From NCBI RefSeq assembly GCF_947568225.1, contig NZ_CANOOQ010000001.1:2480001-2544000 (forward strand): 64,000 nt of DNA. Direction: 5' to 3'. A program made the translations under genes and the position numbers. The stretch is from Faecalispora anaeroviscerum. Its GTDB lineage: Bacteria > Bacillota > Clostridia > Oscillospirales > Acutalibacteraceae. The notes below the pieces were generated by a model. The model saw only the letters and a list, made by a program, of their open reading frames with translations, was not told the DNA's origin and did not search any database. Positions 42,763-51,163 of the stretch are shown in pieces (position 1 is the first letter of the stretch; each line of letters begins with the position of its first letter).

Positions 42763-43752
42763 ATGCCCGGCACCACGTTAATAAAACCCCAAGCTTCCTC
42801 TTCGCAGCAAAGCCCCGCCCCGAGCGGCACAAAAAAGAAAAGCAAGGGCGTAAGCTATTCCAAATGGGGATACTTTTTTATCGCGCCGTTCTTTCTTGCG
42901 TTTGCTGTGTTTTCTCTGATTCCTTTGGTTTCAACCTTTTATAACAGCTTTTTCGAAAACTACTGGGTAGGACTTACCCAGGTTGGTCCCCAGTTTGTGG
43001 GCTTGCAAAATTACAGGACTCTTTTTTCCGACGGCGATCTTTCTGCCTACGCGGGTAATACCGCGATCATATGGTCCATGGGGTTTTTACCGCAGATCGT
43101 GTTTGCTCTGTTGCTGGCATCCTGGTTTACCGACTTGCGCCTGCACCTGCGTGCCGCCGGATTCTTTAAAACCGTCATCTATCTGCCCAACCTGATTATG
43201 GCTGCGGCGTTTTCTATGCTGTTTTTCACCCTGTTTTCCGATTCCGGGCCGGTCAACAGCATTTTATTATCAATGGGGATGGAATCACCGTACCGATTTC
43301 TTTCGAGTGTATGGGGTACCCGCGGGCTGATCGCCCTGATGAACTTTTTAATGTGGTACGGCAATACAACTATTCTGCTGATGGCAGCAATTCTTGGAAT
43401 TGACACATCGCTGTTCGAAGCGGCCGAGATCGACGGAGCAACGGCGTTTAAGTCCTTTCAGAAGATCACCCTGCCGCTCATTCGCCCCATTCTGGTGTAT
43501 GTGCTGGTCACCTCGCTGATCGGCGGGATTCAGATGTTCGATGTGCCGCAGATTCTGACCAACGGCAATGGCAATCCCAACCGCACGAGCCTGACTCTGG
43601 TGATGTACCTGAATAAGCACCTGTTCAGTGAAAACGTGGGAATGGCGGGCGCTGTTTCGGTTGTGCTGTTCGTGGTTTCCGCAGTGCTGAGCGTCATTGT
43701 GTTCTTCAGTATCCGTGAGAAAAAACAGCCGAAGGGAGAGAACGGGGGATGA
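42763..43752 (+). CDS. sugar ABC transporter permease (MalF type)
   Basis: A 329-residue CUT1 permease with six membrane helices after a basic cytoplasmic start. The EAA loop is ...EAAEIDGATAFKSFQKITLPLIRP (about 222-246), which docks with the ATPase. ATG 42763 is set by GAGGTGA; GTG 42754 overlaps that site. Its stop overlaps the next ATG (ATGA). The ATPase subunit is not encoded here, as is common for systems served by a shared MsiK/UgpC-type ATPase. Confidence 0.93.
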   Translation: MPGTTLIKPQASSSQQSPAPSGTKKKSKGVSYSKWGYFFIAPFFLAFAVFSLIPLVSTFYNSFFENYWVGLTQVGPQFVGLQNYRTLFSDGDLSAYAGNTAIIWSMGFLPQIVFALLLASWFTDLRLHLRAAGFFKTVIYLPNLIMAAAFSMLFFTLFSDSGPVNSILLSMGMESPYRFLSSVWGTRGLIALMNFLMWYGNTTILLMAAILGIDTSLFEAAEIDGATAFKSFQKITLPLIRPILVYVLVTSLIGGIQMFDVPQILTNGNGNPNRTSLTLVMYLNKHLFSENVGMAGAVSVVLFVVSAVLSVIVFFSIREKKQPKGENGG

Positions 43753-44612
43753 AAGACAACGCTGCGGAAAAAAATCTGGGTCTGCTGCGCCTGCGGCGTG
43801 GTATGGCATATCTGATTCTCATTTTTCTGATCTTCCTGTCCCTGTTTTCGTTCTATATTCTTTTTGTCAATGCCACGCGCTCCCACCCGGATATTCAGAA
43901 GGGGTTTTCCTTTCTGCCGGGCGGCTCTCTGGGGGCTAATTTTAACAACCTGATGCACAATGCGAACCTGCCGGTGTTCTCCGGCCTGATGAACAGCCTT
44001 CTGGTGGCGTCGCTGTCGGCACTGTTTGCCACCTATTTTTCCACTATGACGGCGTTTGGAATTCATGCGTATCGGTTTCGGCTGAATCAGGCCGCCTTTT
44101 CGATGATTCTGATGGTGATGATGGTTCCCACGCAGGTTACGGCTCTTGGGTTTGTTCGATTGATGGCGAGCATGGGGTTTAAGAATTCCTTTATTCCTCT
44201 GACGGTTCCGGCAATTGCCTCACCCATTGTGTTCTTTTTTATGATACAGTACATGAAAAGCTCTTTGCCACTGGAGGTCATCGAAGCCGCGCGCATCGAC
44301 GGAGCGGGCGAGCTCTACGCCTTTAACCGCATTGTGATCCCCATGATGAAGCCGGCCATTGCGGTGCAGGCGATTTTCACCTTCGTCAGCTCCTGGAACA
44401 ATTACTTTCTGCCGGCATTGATTCTTGATACCAAAAAGAAGCTGACCATGCCGATTTTGATTGCACAGCTGCGCAGCGCCGATTTTATGAAGTTTGACAT
44501 GGGTCAGGTTTACCTGCTGATCGCACTGGCAATTTTTCCGGTGATGATTGTATATCTTTGCCTTTCCAAGTTTATTGTGCGCGGCGTCGCTTTGGGCAGC
44601 GTAAAAGGCTGA
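43749..44612 (+). CDS. sugar ABC transporter permease (MalG type)
   Basis: A 287-residue second CUT1 permease with six helices; EAA loop EAARIDGAGELYAFNRIVIPMMKP (about 177-200). Starts in an ATGA overlap with the MalF-type gene. It ends the operon: two terminator-like hairpins follow. Confidence 0.94.
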   Translation: MKDNAAEKNLGLLRLRRGMAYLILIFLIFLSLFSFYILFVNATRSHPDIQKGFSFLPGGSLGANFNNLMHNANLPVFSGLMNSLLVASLSALFATYFSTMTAFGIHAYRFRLNQAAFSMILMVMMVPTQVTALGFVRLMASMGFKNSFIPLTVPAIASPIVFFFMIQYMKSSLPLEVIEAARIDGAGELYAFNRIVIPMMKPAIAVQAIFTFVSSWNNYFLPALILDTKKKLTMPILIAQLRSADFMKFDMGQVYLLIALAIFPVMIVYLCLSKFIVRGVALGSVKG

Positions 44613-44664
44613 TTTCGTTTTCCTCCAAATCATGATATTGCTCCGGTGCTTCCCACACCGGAAC

Positions 44665-44709
44665 AAAAAACAGGACAGTCCACGCAGCTTGCGCGGGCTG
44701 TCCTGTTTT
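44665..44709. terminator. terminator after the permease operon
   Basis: AAACAGGACAG and CTGTCCTGTTTT arms around a GC-rich loop that can form its own small hairpin. Confidence 0.8.
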
Positions 44710-44718
44710 GATGCAACG

Positions 44719-44765
44719 AAAGGCCTCCGAACGAATTTTGTCCGGAGGTCGCTTCGCTTTTTTAT
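44719..44765. terminator. second terminator-like hairpin
   Basis: GGCCTCCG and CGGAGGTC arms with a T run about 10 bases later on the plus strand; may back up the first or end glnN on the minus strand. Confidence 0.45.
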
Positions 44766-44808
44766 GAGGTTGCAAGGCCCCGCGTATGAGGGGCACGTAG
44801 CAATTACA

Positions 44809-46896
44809 TTACTTTACGCCGAACAGCAGCTCGCCGTAAGTCGGGAAAGGCCAGTAGGTTCTGCCCACCAGAAGCTCCATTTCGTCCGCAATTGCGCGGG
44901 CCGCTTCCATGCGAGACAGCACTTCCTCGCGGTAGTACCTGGCTTCCTTGAGGAAATCGCCGGATTCATCTGTATGGTCAACGCTGCCCTGCAGACTGTC
45001 GGCCATTTCAAACAGTTTTGCGGAAAGAACGCTGAGCTTTTCAATCTGTGCCTTTTCCAAAGCGCTGTCGATTCCAAGGTTCTTCTTGTTAATCGCCTGT
45101 GCGCTCAGGTCGCCGGTGAAGGAGCTGACGGCCGGTAGAATATCCTTGTGGATCATTTCCAGCATCGTCAAGGCTTCGATATGAACCTGCTTGATGTATT
45201 TCTCCAAAATGATCTCATAACGGGATTTCAATTCGGTTTCCGTCAATACGCCCTGGCGCTCGAACAGCTCGATGTTTTCTTTGCGGGGGTAGTAAGCCAG
45301 TGCTTCGGGTGTGCTCTTCAGATTCAGCAGACCGCGACGCCCGGCTTCCTCAACCCACTCTGCGGAATAGTTGTTGCCGTTAAAGACAATCCGCTTGTTC
45401 GCTTTGAGCGTCTTGCGGATCAGCTCGGGCAGCGCTTCGGAGAAGTTATCCGCTTTCTCCAGTTCGTCCGCGAAGCCTGCCAGCACCTCTGCGATCGTGG
45501 TGTTCAGCACAATGTTGATGCCCGCAATCGAGCTGGAGGAACCCTGCATGCGGAATTCAAACTTGTTGCCGGTAAACGCCATGGGAGAGGTGCGGTTACG
45601 GTCGGTGGAATCCTTACGGATCGGGGGGAGTACATCCGCACCGATTTTCACGAACCGGCGGCCCTTGGCCTTATATTCAGTACCGTCTTCAATGGCAGCC
45701 AGAACATTTTCCAGTTCTTCACCGATGAAGATGGAGACAATAGCGGGAGGTGCTTCGTTACCGCCCAGGCGATGGTCGTTGCCGGCATCCGCTACGGCAA
45801 TGCGCAGCAGATCCTGATGCTCGTCGACCGCCTTGATGATCGCCGTGAGGAACAGCAGGAACTGGGCGTTCTCTCTCGGGGAATCGCCGGGATCCAGCAG
45901 ATTCATGCCGGTATCGGTGGCGATGGAGTAGTTGTTGTGCTTGCCGCTGCCGTTGATGCGGGCAAACGGTTTTTCATGCAGCAGGCAGGTCAGCCCGTGG
46001 CGGGCGGCAACCTTCTTCATCACTTCCATCGTCAGCTGGTTCTGGTCGGTAGCCAGGCTGCAGACGGAGAAGATAGGGGCCATTTCATGCTGGGCCGGAG
46101 CAACCTCGTTATGCTTGGTTTTGCTCAGAACGCCGAGCTTCCAGAGTTCTTCGTCCATCTCCTGCATGAACTCACCAACGGTTACCTTCAGCTCGCCGAA
46201 GTAGTGGTCATCCAGCTCCTGACCCTTGGGCGGCTTTGCGCCGAACAGGGTGCGGCCGGTGTATACAAGGTCTTCTCTTTTCAAGAACATCTCTTCCGGA
46301 ACGAGGAAGTACTCCTGCTCGGGGCCGACGGTAACGGTAGTATGCTTCACGTCATCATGGCCGAACAGCTTCAGAACACGCAGAACCTGCTTGTTCAAAG
46401 CGGACATTGAGCGCAGCAGCGGCGCTTTTTTGTCCAGAGCCTCTCCGCCGTAGGAGCAGAATACGGTAGGAATATACAGGGAGCCGTCTTTGACAAATGC
46501 GTCAGAGGTCGGGTCCCACGCGGTGTAGCCGCGGGCTTCGAAGGTGGCGCGAATGCCGCCGTTCGGGAAGCTGGACGCATCCGGTTCGCCCTGAATCAGC
46601 TCTTTGCCGGAGAATTCCATAATCACCGTGCCGTCGCCGGTGGGGCTGATGAACCCGTCGTGTTTACCGGCGGTAATGCCTGTCATAGGCTGGAACCAAT
46701 GGGTAAAATGTGTTGCACCATTTTCTATAGCCCAGTTTTTCATGGCGTTTGCAACAACATTCGCCACTTGAGCATCAAGAGGAATCCCCTCATCTCTTGT
46801 CTTCTTTAATGCCTTGTAAGTATCCTTGGGCAATTTGTCTCTCATAACGCTTTCGTTAAATACAAAGCTTCCAAAAATTTCCGGAATCTTACTCAT
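44809..46896 (-). CDS. glnN: glutamine synthetase type III
   Basis: ATP-dependent synthesis of glutamine from glutamate and ammonia. The 695-residue length marks the type III family (GSI and GSII are 350-470). Seen are the N-terminal FGSFVFNESVM, THWFQPMTG, GPEQEYFL (metal Glu), NEVAPAQHEMAP and GSGKHNNYSI (metal His) and DRNRTSPMAFTGNKFEFR. It forms dodecamers in known cases. A consensus promoter and then an intrinsic terminator lie in the leader, suggesting control by antitermination. Monocistronic. Confidence 0.96.
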   Translation of the reverse strand: MSKIPEIFGSFVFNESVMRDKLPKDTYKALKKTRDEGIPLDAQVANVVANAMKNWAIENGATHFTHWFQPMTGITAGKHDGFISPTGDGTVIMEFSGKELIQGEPDASSFPNGGIRATFEARGYTAWDPTSDAFVKDGSLYIPTVFCSYGGEALDKKAPLLRSMSALNKQVLRVLKLFGHDDVKHTTVTVGPEQEYFLVPEEMFLKREDLVYTGRTLFGAKPPKGQELDDHYFGELKVTVGEFMQEMDEELWKLGVLSKTKHNEVAPAQHEMAPIFSVCSLATDQNQLTMEVMKKVAARHGLTCLLHEKPFARINGSGKHNNYSIATDTGMNLLDPGDSPRENAQFLLFLTAIIKAVDEHQDLLRIAVADAGNDHRLGGNEAPPAIVSIFIGEELENVLAAIEDGTEYKAKGRRFVKIGADVLPPIRKDSTDRNRTSPMAFTGNKFEFRMQGSSSSIAGINIVLNTTIAEVLAGFADELEKADNFSEALPELIRKTLKANKRIVFNGNNYSAEWVEEAGRRGLLNLKSTPEALAYYPRKENIELFERQGVLTETELKSRYEIILEKYIKQVHIEALTMLEMIHKDILPAVSSFTGDLSAQAINKKNLGIDSALEKAQIEKLSVLSAKLFEMADSLQGSVDHTDESGDFLKEARYYREEVLSRMEAARAIADEMELLVGRTYWPFPTYGELLFGVK

Positions 46897-46925
46897 ACGG
46901 CTGCCTCCTTTAGGGTTTATAAACA

Positions 46926-46962
46926 GAAAAAAACGCTGCGGGTGTCCTAAGAACCCACAGCG
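46926..46962 (-). promoter_or_regulatory. intrinsic terminator (attenuator) in the glnN leader
   Basis: CGCTG-GGGT and ACCC-CAGCG arms followed by seven Ts on the minus strand. It lies about 15-50 bases after the predicted start point and before the glnN ribosome site, so transcripts must pass it to express glnN. Confidence 0.7.
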
Positions 46963-46984
46963 CCATTACTGTTTTCACACAAGT

Positions 46985-47013
46985 ATTATAGCAAACGGAT
47001 TACTAGCTGTCAA
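46985..47013 (-). promoter_or_regulatory. glnN promoter
   Basis: TTGACA and TATAAT with 17 bases between them on the minus strand: a perfect consensus pair, expected to be strong. Confidence 0.85.
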
Positions 47014-47223
47014 TGCTCCGCACTAAAAAAGTATTCGCTATCAGAGCGAAATTTATGCCCCTAAAATTTAATTTTTTGGTGGTTTGCACGATTGTGCAGC
47101 ACGTTTTTAAGTGCAGACATGGAAGGGCGTACCGTTTGAATGTTATCGCCATCTTATGCAGTAACAAGAAAAAAGTTCTAAAAGCGAAACAGACTTCGTT
47201 TGTTGTTTTACAGGAAAGAATGG

Positions 47224-47252
47224 TTTACATTCCCATAAAATTCCTCTACAAT
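47224..47252 (+). promoter_or_regulatory. promoter of the MATE exporter gene
   Basis: TTTACA and TACAAT with a 17-base spacer, about 75 bases before the start codon. The rest of 47014-47223 shows no credible gene. Confidence 0.65.
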
Positions 47253-47325
47253 AAGATCATTCGTATGTTCGGGTGCCGGAACACAGGCCCCGATAGTGTG
47301 GTCGCCGCAAGAGGCAGAAAGACAA

Positions 47326-48723
47326 ATGCGCATGAAAATACCCTTTTTAAACGGAAGCGTCGGCGAACGGCGCGACATGATTTTGTATAGCAGCATCCCC
47401 AAAACGCTGATGCTGCTCGCAATGCCATCGCTGATGATGGGACTGGTGCAGTCCATGATGCCGCTGTCAGACGGGCTGTTTATCAATAATATTGCAGGGC
47501 CGTTTGTCGCCAGCTCAGTCACCTACTGCCTGCCAATCCTCAATATGGTGATCGCGCTGTCGCAGGGGCTTGGCTCAGCGGGTATGGCGGTGATCGGTCA
47601 GGCAAACGGCCGCGGTGATTTTGCGCGGGGGAGAAAGATCTCTTCACAACTGATTCTGCTGGCGTTCCTGCTCGGCATCGCGTCTATTCCGGCAATGATT
47701 TTGCTGGCTTTTCCGATCTCGGCGATCGTCACAAAAGAAATATCGGACATTGTCTGGCTTTATCTTGTGCTCAATTCGTTCGCAATGCCGTTCTATTTTA
47801 TGGAGGCGGTGTACAACGCCGTCAAGAATGCCGCCGGTCAGCCTGAGGCAACCTTCGTCCGCATGCTTCTTCTTCTGCTGCTAAAGATTTTGTTTAATTT
47901 TCTTTTTATCTATCTGTTTCCCCTCGGTATTGTCGGTTGTGTCCTTTCTTCGGTGCTGTCAAACGTGATTGTCTGTGTCATTATGTTTTATGAGCTGTTT
48001 ATCCGGGAGTCGGAGGAGAGACTGGAATGGCCGGGCTTTCATCTTGACCGCGAAATTGCCGCTGATTTAATGCGGATTGGTCTGCCGACGATGCTGTCGA
48101 GCGTGACGATGAACCTGGGTTTTTATCTGATTAATAACGAGGTGCAAAAATACGGTGCAATCGTTTTAAACGGCCAAGGGATCGCCAGCAACATTACGAG
48201 CATTTGTTTTGCGATGACTGGCGCGTTCGGCCCAACCGTAACGACGATGGTTAGCATGAATATGGGCGCGGGGAAGAAGAATCGTGCCCGCAGCAGTATG
48301 TGGATTGCCTGCGTATTCAGTGCGCTGACCGCCGCGGTGCTGATCGCGTTGATTGTTCCCTTTGTCGGGCCTCTGACCGCGCTGTTTACCCGCAACCCGC
48401 AGGTGCTGGAAATGGCCCGTACCTCCCTGCATATTTATATTTACTCCGTTGTTGGTTTTGGTGTTTGCATGGTGCAGCAGGGCGCGTTTATCGGCCTGGG
48501 GCGCACGCGTATCCCATTGGTGATCAGTATTCTGCGCATCTGGTTTCTGCGCTACCTGTTCATTCTGGCTACGGAGAAGTACCTCGGCGTGCTTTCCGTG
48601 TTTTGGGGAAATCTGTTCTCAAACCTGATGGCGGCCCTGATCATCACGCTGATGGTGTTGCGCATGCCGTGGGAATCGGTTCTGCCCAATCGTGACCCTA
48701 CACCGCCGAAAGAAAAGGAATAA
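47326..48723 (+). CDS. MATE family efflux transporter
   Basis: A 465-residue Na+/H+-coupled multidrug or metabolite exporter of the MATE family with 12 membrane helices in two homologous halves (repeat signs GLVQSMMPLSDGLFI near 45 and GLPTMLSSVTMNLGFYLIN near 255). ATG 47326 is used with GAGG 11 bases upstream; ATG 47332 and GTG 47296 are alternatives. The substrate is not predictable. Monocistronic between its own promoter and a terminator. Confidence 0.93.
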   Translation: MRMKIPFLNGSVGERRDMILYSSIPKTLMLLAMPSLMMGLVQSMMPLSDGLFINNIAGPFVASSVTYCLPILNMVIALSQGLGSAGMAVIGQANGRGDFARGRKISSQLILLAFLLGIASIPAMILLAFPISAIVTKEISDIVWLYLVLNSFAMPFYFMEAVYNAVKNAAGQPEATFVRMLLLLLLKILFNFLFIYLFPLGIVGCVLSSVLSNVIVCVIMFYELFIRESEERLEWPGFHLDREIAADLMRIGLPTMLSSVTMNLGFYLINNEVQKYGAIVLNGQGIASNITSICFAMTGAFGPTVTTMVSMNMGAGKKNRARSSMWIACVFSALTAAVLIALIVPFVGPLTALFTRNPQVLEMARTSLHIYIYSVVGFGVCMVQQGAFIGLGRTRIPLVISILRIWFLRYLFILATEKYLGVLSVFWGNLFSNLMAALIITLMVLRMPWESVLPNRDPTPPKEKE

Positions 48724-48751
48724 AGGCAGGCAATTTTTTCAATAAAGAGGA

Positions 48752-48800
48752 AGATACAGAAAAACCTCGCGTCACCGTGACGCGGGGTTTTTCTGTATCT
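48752..48800. terminator. bidirectional terminator
   Basis: A long, near-perfect inverted repeat with outer arms AGATACAGAAAAACC and inner arms GCGTCAC/GTGACGC; ends the MATE gene and the convergent LysR-type gene. Confidence 0.9.
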
Positions 48801-48836
48801 TTTTTTTGAATCGCTGAAATGGCCGTAAACCTGCGG

Positions 48837-49787
48837 CTACTTATGATTTTTTATCAATTTGTTAACCTCTTCCTCCAGCATCTCGCAGAAAGCTTTAATG
48901 TAAAAGGGCTGTCGGATATCCTTATGCCAGATTAGCTCGATGCGCAGAGGATAGTGGAAGTTTTTTACAGGGAAGATGTGAACGTATTTGTCTGGATCGC
49001 ACTTGGTATTGTACTCGTAAATACGCAGAGACAGCATTTCAGGAATCAAGGCGGCACACAAACCAGATGCGCACAAAAAGATATGCGTGTCGCAGTCGCT
49101 GATGTGATAGGGTGTGTTCGAAAGGTGGATTCCGTAGTCTTTCAAATGCTGCTGAATCATCAGGTTGACGGCTCCGGTTTCGTAATATAACGAAAAAGGA
49201 ACTTCTGAAAAGCGCGAAAGATCTGCGCCTTGTTCAAATTCCTTCATTTCTTTGCTGCCAAAATGCTGCTGAAACAGGTTCTCATTAATGATTAGGTACA
49301 TCTGATCATTAGCCAAAGGCATGGTGTGAAACACCGGGTTCAGGGAGGCGTTGGCCCCCAGAAATAAATCAATTGTGCCGTCCAGCAGCTTTTCTTCCAG
49401 AATCACTGTGTCGTTTACATAAAAAGAAACGTTCACCTTGGGGAAATGCTCATAATAGCGTTTGAGCATAAGCGGCAAAATAATCTGAGCGCGTGAGGTG
49501 CTCATTCCAACAGTAAAGGAGCCCTTGCGCCCGTCAGCGATTTCTTGGATGTTGCGCTCCATGTTGTTCTCTAAAATATGCACGCTGCGCAAGGCCCTGA
49601 GCATGGTTTCTCCCGCTTCCGTCAGACGCAGGTTTGGCTTTCGCTCGAATAGTGTTACCTCGTATTCGTCCTCCAGCCGTTTAATGTGGTCGCTAACGCA
49701 TTGCTGTGTTACATAGGCGCGTTTTGCCGCCCTGCTGATGCTTAGCTCCTCAGCCGTCAGGAGAAAAATCTTAAAACTTTGTTTCAT
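48837..49787 (-). CDS. LysR family transcriptional regulator
   Basis: A 316-residue LysR-type regulator. Winged helix at 1-60 (FKIFLLTAEELSISRAAKRA then VSDHIKRLEDEY...LFERKPNLRLTEAG), a linker helix and a co-inducer domain from about 90. ATG 49787 follows AGGGAA; an upstream ATG at 49829 would add 14 residues before the family's usual start. It is divergent from the DUF6282 and NRAMP-like genes across a 338-base AT-rich spacer that holds a 16-base palindrome, so it probably controls them. Confidence 0.94.
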   Translation of the reverse strand: MKQSFKIFLLTAEELSISRAAKRAYVTQQCVSDHIKRLEDEYEVTLFERKPNLRLTEAGETMLRALRSVHILENNMERNIQEIADGRKGSFTVGMSTSRAQIILPLMLKRYYEHFPKVNVSFYVNDTVILEEKLLDGTIDLFLGANASLNPVFHTMPLANDQMYLIINENLFQQHFGSKEMKEFEQGADLSRFSEVPFSLYYETGAVNLMIQQHLKDYGIHLSNTPYHISDCDTHIFLCASGLCAALIPEMLSLRIYEYNTKCDPDKYVHIFPVKNFHYPLRIELIWHKDIRQPFYIKAFCEMLEEEVNKLIKNHK

Positions 49788-49827
49788 TATGCATTCCCTT
49801 TCGCCGGTGCAACATGCCTTTTCATGC

Positions 49828-49843
49828 ACAAGTAATTACTTGT
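49828..49843. promoter_or_regulatory. 16-base perfect palindrome (candidate LysR-type operator)
   Basis: ACAAGTAATTACTTGT lies 40 bases upstream of the regulator's start. ACAAGT half-sites recur at about 49999 and, inverted, about 50033, in the same spacer. The rest of the 49788-50125 gap is AT-rich with no ORF; TTGACC at 50047 may be a -35 box for the DUF6282 gene. Confidence 0.55.
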
Positions 49844-50125
49844 ATATAAGCGATTTATTCTTGTGTATTATTTTAGTAACGATTTGCATTTAAGCGTTTT
49901 TCTCTGAAAATTAACACTATTATAGCTTGAGATGCTAGATGCTGCAAGCTTTTTTCTTTTTAATCCAAAAATATGATTATTTAATTTAAAACCTGTTTTC
50001 ACAAGTCGCAGTTTTCCATTCAATGTAAAAATACTTGTTTTTCAAATTGACCGTACCATGCTACAATTTTATCAATGAAGCTTCATGAAACGGATAGAAA
50101 ATTGTGATATCGGGGGACTTTTTTT

Positions 50126-50980
50126 ATGGAATACAATCAACGAAAGGCGACGGAGCTGCTGGAGGACGGCTATGACCTTCATGTTCACAGCGCCCCTTCT
50201 CACATCAAACGAATACTGGATGACGTAGAGGTATTGCAGCAGGCGAGTGAAGCAAAAATGGCCGGTATTTTAATCAAGAACCATTATGAATCTACCGCTG
50301 CGCGGGCCGCACTTCTGAACAAGCGAAGTGGTCTTGCGACTAGAGCCTATGGAGGAATTGTACTGAACTGGCCGGCCGGAGGGCTGAATCCATATGCCGC
50401 CGAAAGCGCGCTGAAACTGGGAGGTAGTTTTGTGTGGCTGCCGACCCGGGATGCAGCCAACTGCCTGACGTACGGAAACATGCCGGGTGACTTTTTTGAC
50501 AGACCAGGAATTAGCATTCTGGATGAAAATGAAAAGCTTCTGCCGGCTGTTTACGAGGTGTTAGAGGTAGTAAGGCGGTATAATGCCGTGTTTGCTACCG
50601 GCCATGTTAGCCCTAGAGAATCGGTCATTGTTTGTAAGGCGGCGCGCCAGATGGGAGTGCGCACAGTTTTGACGCACCCGGAATGGGAACGCACTGTCAT
50701 CTCTGGAGAAGTGCAGGCGCAGCTCGCCGAGCTGGGAGTAATGATTGAAAAAGACTGGATCAATGTTGCAGACGGTACCTGCTCCATAGAAACGATGATG
50801 CGCAATATTCGTCTGGTAGGCTGTGAGCATGTATTTATCGCAACAGACAGGGGACAAATGGGAAAAGAGACCCCACGGGAAGGAATGCTGCATTTCATTG
50901 AATTGCTGCTAGAACAGGGCTTTTCAGACCGAGAAATCAAAACTATGGTTCATTCTGTTCCGCAATCGCTTCTGGCCTAA
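50126..50980 (+). CDS. DUF6282-like metal-dependent hydrolase
   Basis: A 284-residue amidohydrolase-like TIM-barrel protein. Motifs that could bind a metal are DLHVHSAP (17-24, HxH), KNHYEST (51-57), TGHVSPRE (His near 160), LTHPEWE and ATDRGQM (Asp near 240). Function unknown; I recall DUF6282 as the family name from this pattern, without verification. With a transporter downstream and a LysR-type regulator upstream it probably handles the transported compound. Confidence 0.75.
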   Translation: MEYNQRKATELLEDGYDLHVHSAPSHIKRILDDVEVLQQASEAKMAGILIKNHYESTAARAALLNKRSGLATRAYGGIVLNWPAGGLNPYAAESALKLGGSFVWLPTRDAANCLTYGNMPGDFFDRPGISILDENEKLLPAVYEVLEVVRRYNAVFATGHVSPRESVIVCKAARQMGVRTVLTHPEWERTVISGEVQAQLAELGVMIEKDWINVADGTCSIETMMRNIRLVGCEHVFIATDRGQMGKETPREGMLHFIELLLEQGFSDREIKTMVHSVPQSLLA

Positions 50981-51085
50981 AGGAACAGGGGCGACAAAAA
51001 ATTGGCTTAAACTACAGAGAAAGAATGCTAAATGTGGACAAGGGCTTTAAAATAAGGGGGTGGGGCGAGAAAAAGAAATGATTCA

Positions 51086-51112
51086 CGGCAGTAAAGCTGC
51101 CGGCGATTTTTA
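51086..51112 (+). other. hairpin before the NRAMP-like gene
   Basis: CGGCAG and CTGCCG arms with a five-base loop and a five-T run three bases later: a weak terminator or attenuator between the two genes. Confidence 0.45.
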
Positions 51113-51163
51113 AAGTAGCGGAAAAAAGATTTTTGATTCAGAAAAACAGCTAGGGGTGAAGAA

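Noticed and set aside
45148..46410. Plus-strand ORF of 420 codons
   Set aside because: Antisense to glnN, which is unmistakable; no domain and no start signals.
47013..47390. Plus-strand ORF of 125 codons before the MATE gene
   Set aside because: It overlaps the MATE start region in another frame, contains the MATE promoter, and has a random-looking composition.
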